NCBI RefSeq assembly: GCF_003863965.1
Contig: NZ_RRCN01000001.1
Location: 4,732,304-4,796,303 of the forward strand
Length of the DNA: 64,000 nt
Direction of reading: 5' to 3'
Source: Paenibacillus oralis
GTDB taxonomy: Bacteria > Bacillota > Bacilli > Paenibacillales > Paenibacillaceae
Part shown: one piece after another, positions 15,892-24,208 of the stretch
How positions within the stretch are numbered: the first letter of the stretch is position 1
How the letters are laid out: every line of letters starts with the position of its first letter
Notes under the pieces: model-generated
The model's input: only the letters and a program-made list of their open reading frames with translations
The model's database searches: none
What the model was told of the DNA's origin: nothing
Position numbers and translations under genes: made by a program

Positions 15892-17388
15892 TTACTGACT
15901 TATCACGGAGCTAACCGCATTTTTCCAGCCGGAATAATTGCTTTCCCGGAGTTGCTCGTTCATGACGGGCTGGAAGGTCTCGTAAAACTCCTTATCTGCG
16001 GCGATCTGCTGCAAATCGGGCCACAAACCGATCGCCATGCCGCCGAGATATACGGAACCCATGGCCGATAATTCGGGACATGTGGAACGCGTCACCGCAT
16101 GGCCGAGAATATCGGCTTGAAATTGCATCAGCCAAGGGTTGGACGATGCGCCGCCGTCCGTACGCAGTCCGCGTAGCGGCATGACGGATCTCTCCTCCAT
16201 AAACTCCACGGCGTCGCGCACCTGATAAGCGATGCTTTCCAGCGCGGCGCGAAGGATATGGGCCTTGCCCGTTCCCCGGTTCATGCCGACAATGGCCGCC
16301 CGTGCGGAAGGGTCCCAGTAGGGGACGCCCAAGCCGACAAATGCGGGGATGAGGTAAACGCCTTCATTGGACGAAAGCCCATTGATCAACTGCTGCATTT
16401 CCTCAAAGGTCGAAAATAATCCCAGATTGTCCCGTGCCCACTTGATGCTGTCTCCTGACGAACGGATGACCGCTTCCAGGGCATACGTAACCTTTCCTCC
16501 GGCTCCCCAGGCTATGGCTGTGACCAGCCCCGGGCCGCCGTCAACAGGCTCATCCCCTACGTTCATCAGGACCGAGGTTCCCGTGCCATACGTCGCTTTC
16601 GCCGTTCCGGGCTCGAAGCACAAATGGCCAAACAACGCGCCTTGCGAGTCGCCGATAATGCCGGCGATCGGAACGGGAAGGGCAAAGAGGCTGTCGTCGC
16701 CGGTATAACCGACGATCGCATCCGATGCTTTTACCTCGGGGAGCAGAGAAGCAGGCACCCCGAACAAAGCGGTCATTTCCTCATCCCATTGCAAAGTGTG
16801 AATGTTGAACAGGGACGTGCGGCTGGCGTTGGTGTAATCGGTAGCGTGCACTTTGCCGCCGGTCAGCTTCCATACCAGCCAACTGTCCATGGTACCCGCA
16901 AGCAGCCTGCCTTCATGCAATAGGAGGGGGACTTCCTCCACATGGTCAAGTATCCATTTAAATTTGGCCGCGGAGAAATAGGGGTCCAGCAGGAGCCCGG
17001 TTTTGGAGCGAACCCGTTCTTCGTGGCCTTGGTCCTTCAGCCGCTCGCAAGTCTCGGCCGTTCTTTGGCACTGCCAGACGATCGCGTTGTAGACCGGACG
17101 CCCGGTGACGCTGTCCCACATCACGGCGGTTTCGCGCTGATTTGTAACGGTCAGGACCGCGAGTTCCGCGGCGGTAACATTAGTTTGCCGCAGAACCTCG
17201 CGAATGCAGGCTTTTACGTTCTCGTAAATTTCCAGCGGATCGTGTTCCACCCAACCGGGACGGGGATAGATTTGTTTGTGCTCCAAAGAGGAACGGGCGG
17301 TCACTACCCCCTGCCGGTCGACCAATAAAGCTTTTGTACCCGAGGTGCTTTGGTCCACCGCCAAAATATATTTTTGCTTCGCTTCCAT
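15892..17388 (-). CDS. FGGY-family carbohydrate kinase (glycerol kinase-like)
   Basis: The 498-residue protein has both FGGY domains: KYILAVDQSTSGTKALLVD at the N-terminus, TVTNQRETAVMWD, GDSQGALFGHLCFEPG and YGTGTS in the phosphate-binding loop, then LRTDGGASSNPWLMQFQADI. It is closest in feel to glycerol kinases but sits last in an operon with an isomerase and a split transketolase, so it should phosphorylate the ketose made by the isomerase. A small branched ketose such as apulose would suit a glycerol kinase-like pocket; that is inference. Start ATG 17388 follows AAGGTGAGG. The stop of the preceding gene is ten bases upstream. Confidence 0.88.
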   Translation of the reverse strand: MEAKQKYILAVDQSTSGTKALLVDRQGVVTARSSLEHKQIYPRPGWVEHDPLEIYENVKACIREVLRQTNVTAAELAVLTVTNQRETAVMWDSVTGRPVYNAIVWQCQRTAETCERLKDQGHEERVRSKTGLLLDPYFSAAKFKWILDHVEEVPLLLHEGRLLAGTMDSWLVWKLTGGKVHATDYTNASRTSLFNIHTLQWDEEMTALFGVPASLLPEVKASDAIVGYTGDDSLFALPVPIAGIIGDSQGALFGHLCFEPGTAKATYGTGTSVLMNVGDEPVDGGPGLVTAIAWGAGGKVTYALEAVIRSSGDSIKWARDNLGLFSTFEEMQQLINGLSSNEGVYLIPAFVGLGVPYWDPSARAAIVGMNRGTGKAHILRAALESIAYQVRDAVEFMEERSVMPLRGLRTDGGASSNPWLMQFQADILGHAVTRSTCPELSAMGSVYLGGMAIGLWPDLQQIAADKEFYETFQPVMNEQLRESNYSGWKNAVSSVISQ

Positions 17389-17398
17389 CGGCCTCACC

Positions 17399-18340
17399 TT
17401 ATCTTTTGCTAATCAATTCAAGCGCAACTTGTTTAATGTTGTCCCCGGTGATGCCATAGTGCCGGAACACTTCGGCCGTCTTGCCGGCAATCGCCGGTTC
17501 GTCGGGAATGCCGAGCACCTTCATCGGAACGGGGTGGTTCTGCACGACGACTTCGGCGACGGCTGCGCCAAGCCCACCGTAGACGCTGTGCTCTTCAACC
17601 GTGATGATCGCTCCTGTTTCTTTAGCTGCCGCAATAATCGCTGCTTCATCCAGCGGTTTGATGGTGTGCATATTGAGCACGCGGCAGGAGACGCCTTCCG
17701 CGGCCAGCGCTGCGGCGGCGTCCAAGGCGACGCGCACCGTTTCCCCGGCGGCGATGATCGTGACGTCCTTGCCGTCTTTCATGGTTACGGCCTTACCGAT
17801 TTCAAATGGATAGTCGTCGGACTCATATACATCCTCGACCGGGTTGCGGCCGATGCGGACGTAAACGCCGCCGTCGTAGTTCACCAACGCTTCGGTCAGT
17901 TTTTTCGTTTCGTGGCGGTCGGAGGGAAGCACGATGGCCAGCCCCGGAATGGCCCGGGCAACGGCGATGTCCTGCACCGAATGATGGGACATGCCCAGCG
18001 CGCCGTAGCTGATGCCGCCGCTGATCCCGATCAGCTTGACGTTGGTGCGGGAGTAGGCGACGTCGACCTTGACTTGTTCAATGCTGCGCATGCTGAGGAA
18101 GCAGGCCGGTGAAGTGACGAACGGCTTTTTGCCACTGTGGGCCAGACCGGCCGCCATGCCAACGATATTTTGCTCGGCAATGCCGACTTCAACAAACTGT
18201 TCGGGATAGGTGTTTGCAAAAGGGGCCATGTTCGCCGAGCCGCGGGAATCGCTCGCGAGCACCATAATATCGCGGTCTTCTTTGGCCAGTTCCAGCAGTG
18301 TCTCGCAAATCACCTGACGATTCGGAATTGTGTTCATCAT
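17399..18340 (-). CDS. Transketolase C-terminal subunit
   Basis: The 313-residue protein corresponds to the pyrimidine-binding and C-terminal domains of transketolase: FVEVGIAEQNIVGMAAGLAH carries the glutamate that activates thiamine diphosphate, with SGGISYGALGMSHHSVQDIA after it. The C-terminal fold includes VLNMHTIKPLDEAAII and ITVEEHSVYGGLG. It overlaps the N-terminal subunit gene by four bases (ATGA). Split transketolases of this kind work as heterodimers and are often dedicated to one catabolic sugar rather than the pentose phosphate pathway. Confidence 0.92.
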   Translation of the reverse strand: MMNTIPNRQVICETLLELAKEDRDIMVLASDSRGSANMAPFANTYPEQFVEVGIAEQNIVGMAAGLAHSGKKPFVTSPACFLSMRSIEQVKVDVAYSRTNVKLIGISGGISYGALGMSHHSVQDIAVARAIPGLAIVLPSDRHETKKLTEALVNYDGGVYVRIGRNPVEDVYESDDYPFEIGKAVTMKDGKDVTIIAAGETVRVALDAAAALAAEGVSCRVLNMHTIKPLDEAAIIAAAKETGAIITVEEHSVYGGLGAAVAEVVVQNHPVPMKVLGIPDEPAIAGKTAEVFRHYGITGDNIKQVALELISKR

Positions 18341-19185
18341 TCATGCACCGTTCCTTTCTGCGTTAATTCTTCGATGTGCGCCTTAAGCTCGGCATGAGCC
18401 AAGCGAAGCTGTTCGTCATTTGGCACGTGGTGATGCCATGCCGGTACGTTTTCCGCAAAGGAAACGCCTTTACCCTTGACCGTATTGGCCATGACGAGGG
18501 TCGGCTTGCCCGTGACTTCGGGAGCGGAACGCAGCGTGCGAACGAGCTCATCCATATCGTTGCCGTCGATGGAAACAACGTGCCAGCCGAAGGCGGCCCA
18601 TTTTTCTTCCAAAGGCTCAAGCCCCATGACGTCCTCGGTGGAACCGCTGATCTGCAGCCGGTTGCGGTCGATGATCCCGATGAGGTTATCCAGCTTGTAA
18701 TGGGCCCCGGCCATGGCCGCTTCCCAGTTCGAACCCTCGGCCTGTTCACCGTCGCCCATCAGGCAGAATACGCGGTAGGAGCGTCCGTCCCGTTTGGCGG
18801 CAAGCGCCATGCCGACCGAAATCGGCAAGCCATGGCCCAAAGCCCCGGTATTCATTTCGATGCCCGGCACTTTATTGTTGGGGTGGCCGATCAGGCGCGT
18901 GCCGAATTGGCTGTAGGTTAGCAGTTCTTCTTTCGGGAAAAAGCCGAGATCGGCCAAAATGCACCAGAGTGATTCCACGGAATGGCCTTTGCTGGCGATA
19001 AAACGGTCGCGTTCTTCCCATTTCGGATTTGCCGGGTCGATTTTCATAATTTCATAATAAAGGGCGGTCAAAATGTCGGTGTTGCTGAGCGATCCGCCGG
19101 TATGGCCGGTTTTGGCCCGGTGAATGATGGTCAGAAGGTCCATCCGGATTTGTGCGGCTTTGATTTTCAGTTCTTGAATGTTCAT
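18337..19185 (-). CDS. Transketolase N-terminal subunit
   Basis: The 282-residue protein is the diphosphate-binding half of transketolase. It shows RAKTGHTGGSLSNTDILTAL, FIASKGHSVESLWCILADLG, NTGALGHGLPISVGMALAAK and the thiamine diphosphate motif GDGEQAEGSNWEAAMAGAHY followed by KLDNLIGIIDRN. Start ATG 19185 follows ATGAGGAAACC. It is 53 bases behind the isomerase gene and overlaps the C-terminal subunit, so both halves are made in equal amounts. Confidence 0.93.
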   Translation of the reverse strand: MNIQELKIKAAQIRMDLLTIIHRAKTGHTGGSLSNTDILTALYYEIMKIDPANPKWEERDRFIASKGHSVESLWCILADLGFFPKEELLTYSQFGTRLIGHPNNKVPGIEMNTGALGHGLPISVGMALAAKRDGRSYRVFCLMGDGEQAEGSNWEAAMAGAHYKLDNLIGIIDRNRLQISGSTEDVMGLEPLEEKWAAFGWHVVSIDGNDMDELVRTLRSAPEVTGKPTLVMANTVKGKGVSFAENVPAWHHHVPNDEQLRLAHAELKAHIEELTQKGTVHE

Positions 19186-19238
19186 GGTTTCCTCATGTCC
19201 TCCTTGAAATGGATTGTCCGGCGCTTTCGTACATCATC

Positions 19239-20702
19239 TCAATTGGGAATGCCGGCAGACTTCTTTTGCGCCAGGTCGGACCCGCGGAGCCAACGCTGGA
19301 TTTCTTGCTCCGTAGGGTCTACGGGATCGGCGGTCAGGCCGGGAATATAATTGCAGGCCTCATAAATGGCCGGGATAACGTTGGCGTGGATGCCAACGGA
19401 ATGATGCACATACGGCCCTTTGACCAGCTTTTCTTCCCACAGCGGCCAGTCGTTGACTTCAACCCATACATAGGAGCCGCGGGTGTACGGACCGGAAATT
19501 CCGCGAGCCTTGCCGAGGAAAATGGAGTAGTCGCCGTGATCCCCGTCGAAGCGCGCGATCGTCATCCCGCCGCCGCGAATTTCGCCTTCATGTGTTCCGG
19601 GCGAATGATCGTCGAATAAAAAGTGCTTTCTAAGTTTCGGTTTGTCCTCCACGGACAGCGATACCGGGAAGTTGCCGCAGTGGAACAGCAGCTCGCCGTT
19701 TTCGTTTTCGGGATGGCGTACGGTAATATCCGCAAAGAAGGTGGGGGCCGTGTTCATCGCCGCCGCCTGCACCATAACCGAAGTGATCGCTCCGTGAATA
19801 TCCGTTTCGCAAGTGACCGGAATCTGCTCGTCGGTCAAAATGGCGTTGGCCAGGCAAGGCATAATCCCCATCGCGTCCTGCAGCGAGGACCAGCATTGGA
19901 TGGCGATCGCGCTGCTGCCGGTTTCCCGGGCGAACGATTTCATGGCGACTTTAAGGGCGGCAATCCGCCGGATATCGTCTTCCGTCACTTCGCTGTAGTC
20001 CAGGGTTGCTTTGATGTAATCGATCGTTTCCAGCAGTTCCGCGCTGTTTCCGGCGGCGATTTTTTTGCTGCGCAGCTGTATATCGACCAGGGTGATCGGA
20101 TGGATTTCAATGCCGAATTTTTCGAGCAACTCTCCCTCGTTGCAGATCATCGTCCAGAATGAAGAGGGGCGGGGGCCAATCTGCAGAATGCGCAAGCTCT
20201 TGAACTGGCGTACCACATTGGCGGCGGCGATAAAGTTGGTGAAGCCGCGTTCGAACACGGGATCGGTCAGCCAACTGTTGGTGACGTACGTAAACGGGAC
20301 GTTGAAGCGGCGAAGCACTTTACCCGTGGCAAAAATGCCGCATTGCGTGTCGCGCAGGCGCATGCCGTCAGCCAGCGGCGCCTCGTCGCGGGGGCCCCAC
20401 AGCAGGACGGGTTTGCCCAATGCCTTGCCTACGCGGGCGACGGTATCCTCGGTGCCGAAGTTGCAGTGCGGGAAAAAGACCGCGTCCACCTCTTCGTCCT
20501 TGAACCGTTTAATGATCTGCTCCGCGTTGATATGGTCGTCATAGAGCAGCCCTTCCTCATTAAGTCCCTCAAGATCGACGATATCGATGTCCATGCCAAA
20601 GCTTTCGATCTGTTTGCGGATTTCCACCTTATACTTAAAGGCATCTTCGGCGCTGAAAACGAAGCGCCGGGTAGGGGCGTAGCCCAACTTTAGTTTTTTC
20701 AT
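19239..20702 (-). CDS. L-fucose/L-arabinose isomerase-family sugar isomerase
   Basis: The 487-residue protein has the three-part architecture of the FucI/AraA superfamily. The N-terminal region includes VDAVFFPHCNFGTEDTVARV, the middle has CWSSLQDAMGIMPC, and the metal site CETDIHGAITSVMVQAA supplies the Glu and Asp ligands. Later segments FHCGNFPVSLS and VHHSVGIHANVIPAIYEACN carry conserved histidines. The family interconverts aldoses and ketoses with a divalent metal. As first gene of an operon with a split transketolase and an FGGY kinase it should feed that pathway. Start ATG 20702 follows GAGAGGAG; two repeats of a LacI-operator-like motif lie upstream. Confidence 0.85.
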   Translation of the reverse strand: MKKLKLGYAPTRRFVFSAEDAFKYKVEIRKQIESFGMDIDIVDLEGLNEEGLLYDDHINAEQIIKRFKDEEVDAVFFPHCNFGTEDTVARVGKALGKPVLLWGPRDEAPLADGMRLRDTQCGIFATGKVLRRFNVPFTYVTNSWLTDPVFERGFTNFIAAANVVRQFKSLRILQIGPRPSSFWTMICNEGELLEKFGIEIHPITLVDIQLRSKKIAAGNSAELLETIDYIKATLDYSEVTEDDIRRIAALKVAMKSFARETGSSAIAIQCWSSLQDAMGIMPCLANAILTDEQIPVTCETDIHGAITSVMVQAAAMNTAPTFFADITVRHPENENGELLFHCGNFPVSLSVEDKPKLRKHFLFDDHSPGTHEGEIRGGGMTIARFDGDHGDYSIFLGKARGISGPYTRGSYVWVEVNDWPLWEEKLVKGPYVHHSVGIHANVIPAIYEACNYIPGLTADPVDPTEQEIQRWLRGSDLAQKKSAGIPN

Positions 20703-20747
20703 AACCAACATCTCCTCTCGGCATTAATAAACTAAGGGGTAGTAATG

Positions 20748-20767
20748 CTAAAATAAACTAAACTAAT
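20748..20767. promoter_or_regulatory. Candidate LacI operator 1
   Basis: TAAAATAAACTAAACTAATT, the reverse complement of the AGTTTAGTT core shared with 20884 and 21942, lies 46 bases upstream of the isomerase start. Confidence 0.5.
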
Positions 20768-20877
20768 TGTAGTAATTAAGAGATAATTTATCTCTATATC
20801 GTCATGTTAACACCGAAAGAAAGCGGAGTCAATGAATGTTTTAGTTAAAAACGGCTTAAATTTATGGTTGTTAATAA

Positions 20878-20896
20878 TTAGTTAAGTTTAGTTTAG
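20878..20896. promoter_or_regulatory. Candidate LacI operator 2
   Basis: TTAGTTAAGTTTAGTTTAG shares AAGTTTAGTT with the site at 21941-21950 in front of the lacI gene. Confidence 0.5.
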
Positions 20897-20990
20897 GTTG
20901 TGGGGGCTCAATCGTGCGGGGGGAGCGTCATTTGGTGCTTGAAATGTAAGGAGGGAAGGGGAGGGGAATCACTTTTTGCCCCCATACAAT

Positions 20991-21052
20991 GAGATAGCGG
21001 AAAAAAATTCCTCTATTCCAGCCAAACACCATCCTTTGCTGAAAATAACGCC
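20991..21052 (-). repeat. Single unit of an intergenic repeat
   Basis: The reverse complement of 58677-58738 aligns with this segment. Shared blocks are ATAGCG, AAAATTCCTCTATT and GCTGAAA followed by a CGCC end. The two ends lie about 52 bases apart, the same spacing as in the other repeats of the window. Confidence 0.6.
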
Positions 21053-21086
21053 TTTTTTACCGCTATCACCGCGACCTCCGCAAACG

Positions 21087-21117
21087 TAAAAAAAGGGAAG
21101 CAACCGGTTTGCTCCCC
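21087..21117 (-). terminator. Terminator of the truncated PTS gene
   Basis: A GGGAGCAAA/TTGCTTCCC-type stem at 21095-21117 is followed by about eight T on the reverse strand, 10 bases past the stop at 21127. Confidence 0.75.
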
Positions 21118-21126
21118 CTAAACTTG

Positions 21127-21753
21127 TTATTTAATGAAAATGAGCGGATCACCCGGGCTTACGTGCCCGTATTCCTTGACGCTAATTTCCGCATAATCGG
21201 CAGTGTTGGAGATGAGAACGGATGTCGTTACATCGTATCCGGCGTTCTGGATCGCTTCGAGATCGAATTCGACCAGTTTGTCGCCTTTTTTGACGGTGTC
21301 TCCTTCTTTAACGAAAGTAGTGAAATGCTCACCCTTTAATTTGACGGTGTTAATGCCGATGTGAATCAGGATTTCGACGCCTTCTTGCGAAATCATGCCG
21401 ATGGCGTGTTTCGTTTTGAACACCGTGTGCACGGTTCCGGAGAAAGGGACGTAAGCAGCGCCGCCTGTAGGGATGATCGCCGCGCCTTTACCCATCGCTC
21501 CGCTGGAGAAAGCTTCATCCTGCACTTCGGTTAACGGAATCCACTCGCCATCCAATGGACTGAAAACAGTCATTTCACCCGTTCCTTGCTCCTTTTGGGC
21601 AGGGATATCCGCCGCATGGCGCCCGCTATCGGCTTGAGCTGGAGCGGCGTTTTTATATCCGAACAGATAAGTTAAGACAAAACCGCCGGCAAAGGCCACA
21701 ACTATGGAAATCAGAAGACCGATAAACCCTTTAGCGTGAATGTTCTCCGGTTT
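21127..21753 (-). pseudogene. Truncated PTS enzyme II: end of IIC plus complete IIA
   Basis: The open frame runs from just after a TAA at 21754 to 21127. The first residues, KPENIHAKGFIGLLISIVVA then FAGGFVLTYLFGY, are the last helix of an IIC domain of the trehalose/sucrose/beta-glucoside type. After a linker comes a full glucose-type IIA domain: GEMTVFSPLDGEWIPLTEVQ, IGMISQEGVEILIHIGINTV with the phosphoryl-accepting histidine, and VKEGDTVKKGDKLVEFDLEA. IIB and most of IIC are gone and I see no good start, though a free IIA made from an internal GTG cannot be excluded. It probably once imported a beta-glucoside for the GH1 enzyme at 24.2 kb. Confidence 0.8.
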
Positions 21754-21937
21754 TTAGCTATGGATACGTTCACCTTAAATCACCTGCCCTTTTTTCACAC
21801 TAAAAGAAAATAATAGTTTATTAATTTTATATAAACTATCATCCGATAAACTGCTATTTAACTAAAATAATCCGCTTTCATTTTGAATATTAGCACCGAG
21901 GAGAGATTTAGTCAAATTATTTTTTGTAAACAGAAAA

Positions 21938-21959
21938 ATTAAGTTTAGTTAAGTTTAAG
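21938..21959. promoter_or_regulatory. Candidate operator and promoter of lacI (22023)
   Basis: An AAGTTTAGTTAAGTTTAA tract covers the expected -35 position of an extended -10 box TGTATAAT (21973-21980). It shares AAGTTTAGTT with 20884-20893, suggesting autoregulation. Confidence 0.5.
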
Positions 21960-22022
21960 CCGTAAACTTTCGTGTATAATAGTGTTATAATTTACACAGT
22001 CTTTGAATCAGGAGTGGTATTG

Positions 22023-23045
22023 ATGAAAATAGATGACATTGCCAGACTTGCAGGGGTTTCCAAGGCCGCCGTTTCCTTGGCTCTCAACAATAAGGCCGGC
22101 GTCAGTGAAGCAACGCGCCAGCATATCCTTGAAATTTCAAGGGCTAACGGGTATACCCCGCGGACGTTTAAAACCAACAAAGTCTCGGCCAAAAACAGCT
22201 CTGTGATGCGATTTATCGCCTGCAAAAATGTGGACATCGTCACCGAGCATTACGAATCCCAGCCGTTTTTCAGCGAACTTATTCATCATTTAACGTCCTA
22301 TGCCGGAGAACAGGGCCACACGCTGATTATTTCTTCTATTCCGATCCAAAGCTTGAAAGAAGAGATCCAACAGCTCGAAAATGAGCAGCCCTCCGCGGGA
22401 ATTTTACTGCTCGGCACGAACTTATCGGCGCAGATGATCGAAAGCGTTTTATCCATTCATTCGAATCTGGTCATCCTGGACACATGCTTCGAACATATCG
22501 ACGCGAGTTTCGTAGCGATTAACAACTATCTTGGAGGTTATCAGGCGGGGCAGCATCTCATCGCTTTGGGGTACCAAAGTATAGGCTATATCGGGTCCGA
22601 GGTGCGGATCTTGAACTTCGTCAAACGCAAGGAAGGATTTATGGCCGCGTTAAAAGAGGGGAATCTGGACATCGATGAGCAACTGACCTTTGCGATGAAC
22701 CCGATGTCGCTGTTGTCGCAGGACGCTTTTAGAACTGCCGTGGAGAACATGAAGCATTTGCCTTCGGTTATATTTTGCGAAAATGATTACATGGCCATAA
22801 GCGCCATCAAAACTTTCCAGGAACTGAACATTAAGGTGCCCGAGCAGGTGGCGGTCATGGGATTTGACAATATCCGCGAGGCCAAGGTGATCAGTCCCGA
22901 GTTAACGACGATCCATGTCAAGAAAGACATCATGGCCAAAACGGCGATGGACATGTTGCTGCGCAAGGTAGGCGGCCGGAAAGATCAAAATGTGCAAATT
23001 CTGGTCAACACGGAAGTGGTTGAACGGGGGTCCTGCCGGGCCTAA
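22023..23045 (+). CDS. LacI-family regulator of the isomerase-kinase operon
   Basis: The 340-residue protein has the LacI helix-turn-helix MKIDDIARLAGVSKAAVSLA then LNNKAGVSEATRQHI, and a periplasmic-binding-like effector domain (SAGILLLGTN, AVMGFDNIREAKVISPELTT). Start ATG 22023 follows AGGAGTGG. AT-rich AGTTTAGTT motifs occur before this gene and twice before the isomerase gene, so it likely represses that operon and itself. The effector would be a sugar or sugar phosphate of the pathway. Between the two lies only the broken PTS gene. Confidence 0.85.
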   Translation: MKIDDIARLAGVSKAAVSLALNNKAGVSEATRQHILEISRANGYTPRTFKTNKVSAKNSSVMRFIACKNVDIVTEHYESQPFFSELIHHLTSYAGEQGHTLIISSIPIQSLKEEIQQLENEQPSAGILLLGTNLSAQMIESVLSIHSNLVILDTCFEHIDASFVAINNYLGGYQAGQHLIALGYQSIGYIGSEVRILNFVKRKEGFMAALKEGNLDIDEQLTFAMNPMSLLSQDAFRTAVENMKHLPSVIFCENDYMAISAIKTFQELNIKVPEQVAVMGFDNIREAKVISPELTTIHVKKDIMAKTAMDMLLRKVGGRKDQNVQILVNTEVVERGSCRA

Positions 23046-23111
23046 AACGGGGAGCGGGGAGAGCGCGGTTAAATGTTTCCGGCCGGCAGTCTCTCCCGGC
23101 TTAACGGCGAT

Positions 23112-24080
23112 TTAAGTCGTTTGGCGTTCAACCAGTTGAAAGTTTAAGGGTGACGGCTCCAAGGATTCGTCGCCAATGATGTTCCATATCCAATAAAAGG
23201 CGTTCTGCGCCTGCTCCTTAATCGGATTATGAATGGTGGTTATGCCTAAGGAAGCGGACAATTCCGTATCGTCAAAGCCGACAATGGCCAGCTGCTGCGG
23301 AATCGCCAGATTTTGGCGGCGGGCTTCGTTTAATATGCCTGCGGCCGCGTAATCATTGGCGCAGAGGACGGCTTCGGGAGCTTCATTCATGGCGGCGAGC
23401 GAGCGCCAGGCTTGTTCGCCGTCAAGCATGCCATAAACCTCGTAACGGTACCAATCGTGTCTTACCGGCAGGCCGCGTTGCTCCATGACGGCTTCAAACG
23501 CCAGCCTGCGGCTTTTGGTATTCAAGCTGTTGGGTCTTCCGAAAACGTTGGCGATGCGCGTAAACCCTTTGGCCAGCAGGTGCTCCAGCCCAAGCCGGTA
23601 ACCTTCGCCCTGATCCATCGCCACGGAAGGGATTTGCCCCGCCCGCATGCGCTGCCAGGAAATGATTGGCCCATAACGGCAGTAGGCGGACAGTTTTCCG
23701 GGGTCATTCACGCAGGTCATGATCAGCAAGCCATCCACCCGTTTGCTCCGCAAATCCTCAAACGCCTGCAGTTCTTTCTCTTTATCCCCTTGCGAAGTAT
23801 AAATAATCGTTTGAAATCCGCATCCCAAAGCAGCTTGTATAAAATGATTCAAAAAGGAAATGGTAGTTTCGTGCAGGACTGCGATGACGATCCCGATTTG
23901 CTGGGTTCGGCCTTTTGACAGCGCCACGGCGTTCCGGTTGGGAGCGTAGTCGAGCTGCTTCATGATCTGCAAAATTTTCTCGCGCGTCTCCTCGTTCACA
24001 TTCGGCGAATTATTGATGACCCGAGACACCGTTGCCCGGGAATAACCGGATAACCTCATGATCTGTTCAAACTTTGACAT
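23112..24080 (-). CDS. LacI-family regulator divergent from GH1
   Basis: The 322-residue protein begins MSKFEQIMRLSGYSRATVSR and VINNSPNVNEETREKILQIM, the LacI DNA-binding and hinge region, followed by an effector domain with GIVIAVLHETTISFLNHFIQ and LAIVGFDDTELSASLGITTI. It points away from the GH1 gene, and the 128-base gap contains a 7-7-7 dyad at 24149. It therefore probably represses the 6-phospho-beta-glucosidase. The ribosome binding site is AAAGGGAC. Confidence 0.85.
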   Translation of the reverse strand: MSKFEQIMRLSGYSRATVSRVINNSPNVNEETREKILQIMKQLDYAPNRNAVALSKGRTQQIGIVIAVLHETTISFLNHFIQAALGCGFQTIIYTSQGDKEKELQAFEDLRSKRVDGLLIMTCVNDPGKLSAYCRYGPIISWQRMRAGQIPSVAMDQGEGYRLGLEHLLAKGFTRIANVFGRPNSLNTKSRRLAFEAVMEQRGLPVRHDWYRYEVYGMLDGEQAWRSLAAMNEAPEAVLCANDYAAAGILNEARRQNLAIPQQLAIVGFDDTELSASLGITTIHNPIKEQAQNAFYWIWNIIGDESLEPSPLNFQLVERQTT

Positions 24081-24148
24081 GCAAATGTCCCTTTCCGAAA
24101 AGTTAAAGTTGACATGTAACCCGTTCCAACATTTAGGCTAAAAATAAA

Positions 24149-24169
24149 GGATGCATATGTGTTGCATCC
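24149..24169. promoter_or_regulatory. Dyad between divergent lacI and GH1 genes
   Basis: GGATGCA, seven bases, then TGCATCC form a perfect inverted repeat 40 bases before the GH1 start, a likely operator. Confidence 0.5.
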
Positions 24170-24208
24170 AGTGTAGCACAAATTGATGGAAAGATAGGAG
24201 TGTGGCAA

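Larger units (their letters stand above)
20703..21086. other. Regulatory and repeat region before the isomerase operon
   Basis: About 380 bases without a gene. It holds two AGTTTAGTT-type motifs (20748-20767 and 20878-20896), presumed operators for the LacI protein at 22023, and a copy of an intergenic repeat (20991-21052) also found near 58.7 kb. Confidence 0.6.
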
